Shown here one piece after another: positions 16,390 to 22,332 of a stretch of 22,332 nucleotides of DNA. A model generated the notes under the pieces. It did no database searches, was not told the DNA's origin, and saw only the letters and a list, made by a program, of their open reading frames with translations. The translations under genes were made by a program, and so were the position numbers. The DNA lies in contig JBMFXG010000016.1 in assembly GCA_049964535.1 (NCBI GenBank), positions 1 through 22,332 of the forward strand. The letters run 5' to 3'. Position 1 is the stretch's first letter. Each line of letters opens with the position of its first letter. The stretch is from JAJYZP01 sp049964535. Its GTDB lineage: Bacteria; Actinomycetota; Acidimicrobiia; Acidimicrobiales; Acidimicrobiaceae.

Positions 16390-18064
16390 TTCGCAATCTC
16401 GACCTTCGAAGTCCACTTCTTGGTTTCAAGAGGCCATATTTTACGAGATCCTCCCTCGAGGATTCTCTGACTCCAACAGCGATGGTGTTGGAGACTTACG
16501 GGGTATTACGGAGAAGCTCGACTACTTAGAGTGGTTAGGCATCAACTGTATCTGGTTGATGCCCTACTATAAGTCACCGCTTCGTGATGGTGGCTACGAT
16601 ATCTCTGACTACATGACGATCTTGCCGGAGTATGGAGAAAACTCTGACCTCGACGCGTTGATCGCCCGTGCGCACCAAAAAAATATTCGCGTGATTGCAG
16701 ATCTCGTTGTCAACCACACCTCTGACCAGCACCCTTGGTTCTTGGAGTCCAAGCGGGATCGGACCAACCCCAAGGCGGATTGGTACGTCTGGTCGGATAC
16801 TGACGAGCCCTATCGAGAGGCCCGCATCATCTTTATCGATACCGAGAGCTCTAACTGGGCTTGGTCTCTTGAGCGTCAGCAGTACTACTGGCATCGCTTC
16901 TTCTATCATCAGCCCGACCTGAACTTCAATAACGTTGAGGTTGAGCATGCGATGATCGAGGTCGTTGACTTCTGGCTCTCTCGCGGGCTCGACGGTTTTC
17001 GTATGGATGCCGTACCGTATCTCTTTGAGCGTGAGGGCACGAACGGCGAGAACCTCCCGGAAACACATGCATTTCTCAAGCGTGTGCGCTCGTTCGTGGA
17101 CTCGAAGTACGCTGATAAGGTTCTCTTGGCGGAGGCGAACCAATGGCCGAAGGACGTCGTCGATTACTTTGGGAACGGCGACGAGTGCCACATGTGCTTC
17201 AACTTTCCCATCATGCCACGGCTCTTCATGTCGGTAAAAATGGAGTCAGCGCAGCCGATCATTGACTCAATCGAACAGACACCGGCCATACCCGAGGGGT
17301 GTCAGTGGGGTATCTTCCTTCGTAACCACGATGAACTCACGCTCGAGATGGTCACCGACGAGGAGCGAGAGTTTATGTATCGTGCGTACGTCTCCGATCC
17401 GCGCATGCGTCGCAACGTGGGGATCGGACGTCGGTTGGCGCCGCTGATAGAGAACGATCGTCGTGTAGCCGAACTCCTGCACGCCCTTCTCTTTTCGCTA
17501 CCTGGAACTCCCATTTTGTACTATGGCGATGAGATCTTGATGGGCGACAATATCTATCTCGGCGATCGTGACTCGGTGAGGACCCCGATGCAGTGGTCAC
17601 CGGATCGTAACGCGGGATTCTCCAAAGCAGATTTCGCACGCCTCTACTTGCCGCTCAATATGGACCCGGTCTATGGGTATGAGTCAGTCAACGTCGAATC
17701 GCAGACGAGAAACCCTTCGTCGTTTCTTCACTGGCTCCGCAATATGTTATGGATCCGTCGATCCGAAGGCGTCTTCGGTACTGGGGCTTTTGAACTGTTG
17801 CGTACGGAGAATCCGTCCTGCTTCGCCTACGTGCGGTCCGTGGAAGATCAGGGACGATTCGTGCTCTGTGTCAATAACCTCGCACGCTCTGCACAGCCCC
17901 TCTCTCTCGATCTCTCCGGTTTCGTCGGACGAGTTCCTTACGAGCTCCTTGGGAGGACTCGGTTTCCGGCGATCGGCTCGGATCCTTACTTCTTCACCTT
18001 GCCTCCCTATGGAGTATTTTGGTTCGAGCTTGTTCGTCAAGACGATGGAGATGAGATGTCGTGA
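16382..18064 (+). CDS. treS: Trehalose synthase (maltose alpha-D-glucosyltransferase)
   Basis: GH13_16 enzyme interconverting maltose and trehalose; in GlgE pathways it supplies maltose to maltokinase. 560 residues, slightly shorter than the roughly 600 of mycobacterial TreS. Motifs: FYEILPRGFSDSNSDGVGDLRGI, SPLRDGGYDISDY, VVNHTSDQHPWF, GFRMDAVPYL with nucleophile Asp209, LLAEANQWP with acid/base Glu251, and RNHDEL with Asp317. A C-terminal beta domain follows. The start is TTG 16382: it overlaps glgE by 8 bases, no other start codon lies upstream in frame, and family similarity begins near residue 13 (SWFQEAIFYEI). The poor ribosome site and overlap suggest translational coupling to glgE. 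Its stop overlaps the mak start (GTGA). Confidence 0.95.
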   Translation: MSDSQSRPSKSTSWFQEAIFYEILPRGFSDSNSDGVGDLRGITEKLDYLEWLGINCIWLMPYYKSPLRDGGYDISDYMTILPEYGENSDLDALIARAHQKNIRVIADLVVNHTSDQHPWFLESKRDRTNPKADWYVWSDTDEPYREARIIFIDTESSNWAWSLERQQYYWHRFFYHQPDLNFNNVEVEHAMIEVVDFWLSRGLDGFRMDAVPYLFEREGTNGENLPETHAFLKRVRSFVDSKYADKVLLAEANQWPKDVVDYFGNGDECHMCFNFPIMPRLFMSVKMESAQPIIDSIEQTPAIPEGCQWGIFLRNHDELTLEMVTDEEREFMYRAYVSDPRMRRNVGIGRRLAPLIENDRRVAELLHALLFSLPGTPILYYGDEILMGDNIYLGDRDSVRTPMQWSPDRNAGFSKADFARLYLPLNMDPVYGYESVNVESQTRNPSSFLHWLRNMLWIRRSEGVFGTGAFELLRTENPSCFAYVRSVEDQGRFVLCVNNLARSAQPLSLDLSGFVGRVPYELLGRTRFPAIGSDPYFFTLPPYGVFWFELVRQDDGDEMS

Positions 18065-19392
18065 CCTTGAGCGATCGTGATGTCGGGGCCGGGGGTGAGG
18101 GAGGTGATCTTCATCTCGGTGATGTCGAGAGCTTCGTGAACGATTCGCTCGTTGTCCAGAGGCTCTCGGATTTTCTGAGAGCTCAGCGGTACTTCAGCGA
18201 CCCTCGTCTTGACGAAGATCTACGTTTCGAGGTGGGATGGTGGCACGGTTCGGTCGATGACCTAGCGGTCGAGTTGATCGTGCACAATGGCGAACTGGGG
18301 CTCTGGTACGTTCCCGTGATGCTGCGTTCTGTGGAGGTCGATCCTACGAGTACGGTTCGTCACGAGGTCCAAGTGATCGATCTGCTTCAAGACCAGAGAG
18401 AGCGGGACGCACTTTTGAAGGTCAGAATGCCCAGTCTCAGTCTGAGAGGCGGTACTCGTTTGATCGATCGAGAGCAGTCGAATTCGGCTGTCACCGTCGG
18501 TTCAGATATCTTCGTGAAGCTCTATCGGAGGCTTCGGCAAGGAACTCATCGTGAGGTCGATACGCTCGTACGCCTCTCTCATGGCGCCGATGCTCCGGTG
18601 CCAAAGGTTCACGACGTCGGTGTTGTGGGAGGTGTGACGGTTATGGTCGCAGTGGACTACCTCCCAAATGCTCACGATCTCTACGCAGACTGTACCGGCG
18701 GGTCCTTCGACGGTAGCGAGCTGCAGGTGGTGGCTCGACGGGTTGGTAGTACTCTGGCCGATCTTCACCACTCGCTCCGCGAAGTAACCGAAACTCGTGT
18801 GGAGTCCTACGCTCAGATACGCTTATCTGCAAGAGAACGCATGGTTCGTTCGGTCGAACGCTGCCTCGAGCACAACCACGATCAGCTTGGCCCCGATGAG
18901 AGATCACGACTGCACGATCTCATAGGTAGGTTTAGCTCGACAGATCATCCACTATGGGCCAAGGGCCCTAGGGCGGACGTGGGCATCAGAACGCAACTCA
19001 TTCATGGCGATCTTCATCTCGGGCAGATCCTTCTTGATGGATCTGTATCGGAGGGTACGATAGCGTACATCGACTTCGAAGGAGAGGTTTTAGCTACATC
19101 TCAGATGGGTTCAGCGCTCGATCCGGTCGAGCGTGACCTTGGGGGGCTGCAGCGCTCCTTCGCTTACGTTGAGGCGATGCGTCGCATCAACGGAGGCACC
19201 AGCACGTTGGCTCCAGGACTACTCTTCGAGATCTGCTTGGAGGCATATCGGTCCCAGTTGGATTCGGTCTCCATCAGTGATGAGCTTGTTCGTGTTTTTG
19301 CTGCGGAGAAGGCAGCGTACGAACTCGAGTATGAGCTTCTTGCGGGTCGAGGTCTTGTCTCGGTCCCGCTGTCGTATCTAGCAGAAATTTGA
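18061..19392 (+). CDS. mak: Maltokinase
   Basis: ATP-dependent maltokinase (Pep2/Mak, aminoglycoside-phosphotransferase fold) that makes maltose-1-phosphate, the GlgE donor. 443 residues, like mycobacterial Mak. Residues 1 to about 100 correspond to the N-terminal cap domain. Motifs: DREQSNSAVTVG (nucleotide loop), DIFVKLYRRLRQGTH with the ATP-binding Lys, the catalytic loop QLIHGDLHLGQILLD with His315 and Asp317, the metal-binding IDFEGE with Asp338, DLGGLQRSFAY, and the family-typical C-terminal block EKAAYELEYELLAGRGLVSVPL. Start GTG 18061 overlaps the treS stop by four bases; GGAG lies ten bases upstream. As a separate protein, not fused to treS as in some bacteria, it fits the mycobacterial arrangement. 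Symbol pep2 is also used. Confidence 0.93.
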   Translation: MTLSDRDVGAGGEGGDLHLGDVESFVNDSLVVQRLSDFLRAQRYFSDPRLDEDLRFEVGWWHGSVDDLAVELIVHNGELGLWYVPVMLRSVEVDPTSTVRHEVQVIDLLQDQRERDALLKVRMPSLSLRGGTRLIDREQSNSAVTVGSDIFVKLYRRLRQGTHREVDTLVRLSHGADAPVPKVHDVGVVGGVTVMVAVDYLPNAHDLYADCTGGSFDGSELQVVARRVGSTLADLHHSLREVTETRVESYAQIRLSARERMVRSVERCLEHNHDQLGPDERSRLHDLIGRFSSTDHPLWAKGPRADVGIRTQLIHGDLHLGQILLDGSVSEGTIAYIDFEGEVLATSQMGSALDPVERDLGGLQRSFAYVEAMRRINGGTSTLAPGLLFEICLEAYRSQLDSVSISDELVRVFAAEKAAYELEYELLAGRGLVSVPLSYLAEI

Positions 19393-19398
19393 AAGGCG

Positions 19399-21399
19399 GT
19401 GAGGTCGATCGCAGACCTTCCAACTATCCAGGCCCCCACCCCCTACGATCTCTTCCTCTTTGGTGAGGGTCGCCACCAGCGAGCGTGGGAGTTTCTTGGG
19501 GCCCACTACGGGTTGCTCGACGGGGTGGTAGGTGTGAGCTTCTCGACGTGGGCGCCATCTGCCGCTGCGGTTGCCGTGATTGGCGACTTCAACGGATGGG
19601 ACCAGCGGGCCTCGGTACTCTCACCGATCGGCTCCTCAGGAGTCTGGTCTGGATTCGTGGCTGGTGCGGAGATTGGACAGTGCTACAAGTTTGCGATTCA
19701 GACCGCCAATGGCGAATGGATCGAAAAAGCCGATCCGTACGCTCGAGCAACCGAAGTTCCGCCGAGGACCGCTTCTATCGTCACGGGCGAGGCTCTTCCG
19801 GTTGACCAGCGGAGTACACGGGTCGCTGATCAGCAGCGGTGGCTTGGAGGAGAACCGGTCTCTGTCTACGAAGTTCATCTTGGGTCCTTCGAGCGAGAGT
19901 GGGGAGAGGAGGCGTACGAGCGCGCAGCGATGACGTTGGTCGAGCGCGTCGTAAGTCTTGGCTTCACGCACGTCGAGTTTCTTCCTCTCACGGAGCATCC
20001 CTACGGCGGCTCGTGGGGCTATCAAGCGACCTCCTACTTTGCGCCGACCGCTCGATGGGGATCTCTACAAGCGCTGATAGGGCTGGTTGATGCACTTCAT
20101 CAGGCCGGCGTTGGGGTGATCTTGGATTGGGTCCCCGGACACTTTGCGACCGATGCCCACGGGCTCTACCGTTTTGACGGCACCGCTCTGTACGAACACT
20201 TAGACCCGAGGCAAGGTATCCATCCCGACTGGGGTAGCGCTATCTTCAACTTCGCCAGAAATGAGGTGCGAAGCTTCCTGCTCTCCTCGGCTCGGTATTG
20301 GATCGAGATTATTGGTTTTGATGCGATCCGAGTCGATGCGGTGGCATCGATGCTCTACCTTGACTACTCGCGCGACGAGTGGGTCCCAAACGAGTACGGA
20401 GGTCGAGAAGACCTTGCTGCTCAGAGATTTCTCAGAGAGTTCAACGAGATGGTTCCAACCCTCGGAGCGGGGACGGCGACGATTGCCGAAGAGTCGACGG
20501 CCTTCCCCAATGTGACCCGGCCGACATCTCTCGGTGGACTTGGCTTCGGTTTCAAATGGAATATGGGTTGGATGCATGACACTCTTGATTATTTTGCTCG
20601 AGAACCGATACATCGACAGTGGCATCATCACCAGTTGACCTTTGGACTGCTCTACGCCTTCTCCGAGAACTTTATTCTTCCAATCTCCCACGATGAGGTG
20701 GTCCACGGAAAGGGCTCTCTGTACTCCAAGATGCCCGGCGACCACTGGCAGAAACTTGCGAACGTGAGGGCCTGTCTCGCGTGGATGTGGACCCATCCCG
20801 GTAAGAAACTGCTGTTCATGGGGTGTGAATTTGCACAGCAGAGCGAGTGGTCGGAGTCAGCGTCCTTGCTCTATCAGCGCGAGCTCACCGATCATGGCGA
20901 TGGGATCGAGCAGGTGGTGCGGGATTTAAATAGAATCTATCGAACCACTCCGGCACTGTACTCCTTAGATCACTCTGGGGATGGCTTTGCGTGGATCTCG
21001 ACCTCTGACTCGTCTTCAAACGTTATCGGGTTCTGTCGTTTCGCCAGTGATGCCCACCGTCGAGCTGGAGCTTCGACGATAGCGGTGCTTGCCAACTTCT
21101 CACCAGTGCCTCGGGATCGATATGTTGTTGGACTTCCCTTCAGTGGTGTTTGGAAGGAGATCTTCAACGGTGATGCAACGATCTATGGCGGATCGGGACT
21201 CGGAAATCTCGGCGTGATCGAGGCGGTCGAACGAGCCTCGGGTCGATATCCTTACTCAGCAGAGGTAGTCTTACCCCCGCTCTCCGTGGTGATCATGGAA
21301 CACAGCGGAGAGGTGAACCATGTGGCCTCGAGTCGAGGCGATGAAGGAGCGGACCGTGAAGAGTACGTCGTGTGTGGGGATCTGAGTTGGCGCTCGTGA
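19399..21399 (+). CDS. glgB: 1,4-alpha-glucan branching enzyme
   Basis: GH13_9 branching enzyme that adds alpha-1,6 branches to the glucan made by GlgE. 666 residues, shorter than the 728 of E. coli: it begins directly at the CBM48 domain (YDLFLFGEGRHQRAWEFLGAHY, then GDFNGWD), so the extra N-terminal N1 module is absent. Motifs: YEVHLGSF, EHPYGGSWGYQ, DWVPGHFATDAHGLYRFDG, GFDAIRVDAVASMLYLDYSR with nucleophile Asp313, TIAEESTAFP with Glu364, and PISHDEVVHGKGSLYSKMPGD with Asp432. An unconserved polar tail of about 30 residues follows the C-terminal beta domain. GTG 19399 is the only usable start after the mak stop, 6 bases away, with AAAGG unusually close. Its stop overlaps the next gene by four bases. 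Confidence 0.95.
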   Translation: MRSIADLPTIQAPTPYDLFLFGEGRHQRAWEFLGAHYGLLDGVVGVSFSTWAPSAAAVAVIGDFNGWDQRASVLSPIGSSGVWSGFVAGAEIGQCYKFAIQTANGEWIEKADPYARATEVPPRTASIVTGEALPVDQRSTRVADQQRWLGGEPVSVYEVHLGSFEREWGEEAYERAAMTLVERVVSLGFTHVEFLPLTEHPYGGSWGYQATSYFAPTARWGSLQALIGLVDALHQAGVGVILDWVPGHFATDAHGLYRFDGTALYEHLDPRQGIHPDWGSAIFNFARNEVRSFLLSSARYWIEIIGFDAIRVDAVASMLYLDYSRDEWVPNEYGGREDLAAQRFLREFNEMVPTLGAGTATIAEESTAFPNVTRPTSLGGLGFGFKWNMGWMHDTLDYFAREPIHRQWHHHQLTFGLLYAFSENFILPISHDEVVHGKGSLYSKMPGDHWQKLANVRACLAWMWTHPGKKLLFMGCEFAQQSEWSESASLLYQRELTDHGDGIEQVVRDLNRIYRTTPALYSLDHSGDGFAWISTSDSSSNVIGFCRFASDAHRRAGASTIAVLANFSPVPRDRYVVGLPFSGVWKEIFNGDATIYGGSGLGNLGVIEAVERASGRYPYSAEVVLPPLSVVIMEHSGEVNHVASSRGDEGADREEYVVCGDLSWRS

Positions 21400-22332
21400 G
21401 ACGATCTTCGACAGAGACGCGGCGTCAGCGTCCTTCAACGTTCTTCGGAGCTCCCCGGCCACTCCGTCCTATTCGATCGTTTGTGCTGTCGGGAGTGTTG
21501 CTTGTGGCGCTCGGCGCCAACGCTTGGTCGACCTCCTCTCGGTCGTCAGTGTTGTTGAAGTCTAGCTCCGTGGTCTCGACCTCATTGAACCCAACGGGAA
21601 ACGATCCAGGCCATATCGCTAATGCATTGCAGAGCCCTGCATGTGGTGTTGCCATCGATGGTAGTGCCTGTGAGAGCCTCATTGTTGCTTCCTTGGATGC
21701 GGGGCGGGTCTCGTTGGGGCTGAAAAGTTACTCACTTCCTGCTGACTTCACCACTCTTGCACCTGATATTCAGATCGAGCTTCTGGCTAACCAGGATCGA
21801 GCAGCGTATGGGCTCTCGCTTCTCACGGGAGAGCTGGGCGGACTCGACGGCGTTGCAGCTCAGGGCGCCATCCAAGGAGTCGACCCCAACCCGCCCAGTG
21901 GCACCACTCTCGACGGAGTTACGGTGGAGAGCGTTGGATCGAACTGGTTTGGTTCGACGGCACCAGCGAACTGGTTGGTTGTGTACTACGACTGGATGTA
22001 TAACGATGGCTACGGCTCGAATAATCTTGCGTGCACAGCTCCAGGCTCCCCCGGCTGTTGGCAGCATCGTGACAACATTCTTTTCGGTGGTGGCGGTACC
22101 ACGGCGCTCTACTTCGGTCTCTCAATGACGCAGAACGAGAGTTACGCAACCTCAGCAGCGCTTCTTGTCGTCTCCGCAGATCATGCTGCGGCGACGCAGG
22201 TTCCTGTTCTTGCACCGTGGAGCACCGTTTCGTCGCTGATGAGCTCCTCGTCTCCGACCCAAGGATACTGGCTCGTTGCATCCGATGGAGGGATCTTCTC
22301 CTTCGGAGATGCTCAGTTCTACGGATCAACAG
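21396..22332 (+). CDS. Secreted CAP-like protein with WLVASDGGIF repeats (3' end missing)
   Basis: Open from GTG 21396 to the window edge (312 codons visible). A basic N-terminus of 27 residues (nine Arg) precedes a hydrophobic segment at 28-43 (SFVLSGVLLVALGANA) with an AxA-type cleavage site after Ala43, so it is probably exported. Residues about 65-265 hold a domain with SLPADFTTLAPDIQIELLANQDR, GSNWFG and GCWQHRDNIL (His224-Leu229); the last resembles the GHR-x-NIL motif of CAP/SCP domains, so a CAP-like fold is suggested but not proved. A Ser/Thr linker leads to the first GYWLVASDGGIFSFGDA repeat at residue 290, a unit usually found in tandem in acidimicrobial exported proteins. The start overlaps the glgB stop (GTGA), and the ribosome site is weak, so coupling to glgB is likely. 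Function unknown; cell-surface role inferred. Confidence 0.8.
   Translation, partial: MRRSSTETRRQRPSTFFGAPRPLRPIRSFVLSGVLLVALGANAWSTSSRSSVLLKSSSVVSTSLNPTGNDPGHIANALQSPACGVAIDGSACESLIVASLDAGRVSLGLKSYSLPADFTTLAPDIQIELLANQDRAAYGLSLLTGELGGLDGVAAQGAIQGVDPNPPSGTTLDGVTVESVGSNWFGSTAPANWLVVYYDWMYNDGYGSNNLACTAPGSPGCWQHRDNILFGGGGTTALYFGLSMTQNESYATSAALLVVSADHAAATQVPVLAPWSTVSSLMSSSSPTQGYWLVASDGGIFSFGDAQFYGST
22263..22332 (+). repeat. First unit of a protein repeat (GYWLVASDGGIFSFGDA type)
   Basis: Codes for GYWLVASDGGIFSFGDA followed by QFYGST, then the window ends. The alternating aromatic/Gly pattern suggests a beta-propeller-like blade. Only one unit is visible, so tandem repetition beyond the edge is inferred from similar proteins. 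Confidence 0.6.

Noticed and set aside
1..22332. CRISPR array, tRNA or rRNA genes, insertion sequences, toxin-antitoxin or phage genes
   Set aside because: Looked for on both strands by eye; no direct-repeat arrays, cloverleaf-like segments, transposase motifs or small paired ORFs were found.

Overview
The window is a stretch of chromosome from an actinobacterium, most likely of the class Acidimicrobiia. Four observations support this. The F1 alpha Walker A is GDRKTGKT, the actinobacterial form. MurA carries Asp in place of the usual active-site Cys, as mycobacterial MurA does. A complete GlgE alpha-glucan pathway is present. The secreted protein at the right edge ends in a GYWLVASDGGIF-type repeat that I associate with Acidimicrobiia. 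The DNA is only moderately GC-rich by eye, which would suit a Ferrimicrobium-like organism better than high-GC Acidimicrobium; that genus-level guess is inference. No tRNA, rRNA, IS, CRISPR, integrase or phage gene was seen.

Layout. (1) 1-3927: distal part of the ATP synthase operon, atpA (5' end missing), atpG, atpD, atpC. (2) 3940-4992: a 2H-phosphoesterase/GNAT fusion that continues the atp operon and overlaps, tail to tail, the convergent glpX (4950-5939, minus). (3) 5940-6267: a 328-base divergent spacer. (4) 6268-11511, plus strand: an S9-like alpha/beta hydrolase with a degenerate catalytic triad, murA, meaB and a crotonase (enoyl-CoA hydratase), ended by a perfect hairpin. (5) 11617-14172, minus: glgP. 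(6) 14446-22332, plus: glgE-treS-mak-glgB and then a secreted protein cut by the window edge. The last five genes overlap by 4-8 bases or lie 6 bases apart, so they read as one translationally coupled operon, led by a strong AGGAGG ribosome site.

How the genes work together. TreS interconverts maltose and trehalose, Mak phosphorylates maltose to maltose-1-phosphate, GlgE polymerises it into alpha-1,4-glucan, and GlgB adds the branches. The divergent GlgP can degrade the glucan to glucose-1-phosphate. GlpX (fructose-1,6-bisphosphatase) would feed hexose phosphate into the same pool. MurA starts peptidoglycan precursor synthesis. MeaB is the GTPase chaperone of methylmalonyl-CoA mutase, and its crotonase neighbour fits acyl-CoA metabolism.

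Most genes are conserved housekeeping functions and I found no clear new defence or mobile system. The points most worth following are the secreted CAP-like repeat protein locked to the GlgE operon, the 2H-GNAT fusion behind the atp operon, the S9 protein that keeps its nucleophile but seems to lose Asp and His, the Cys-to-Asp MurA, and two possible leaderless starts (crotonase and glgP).
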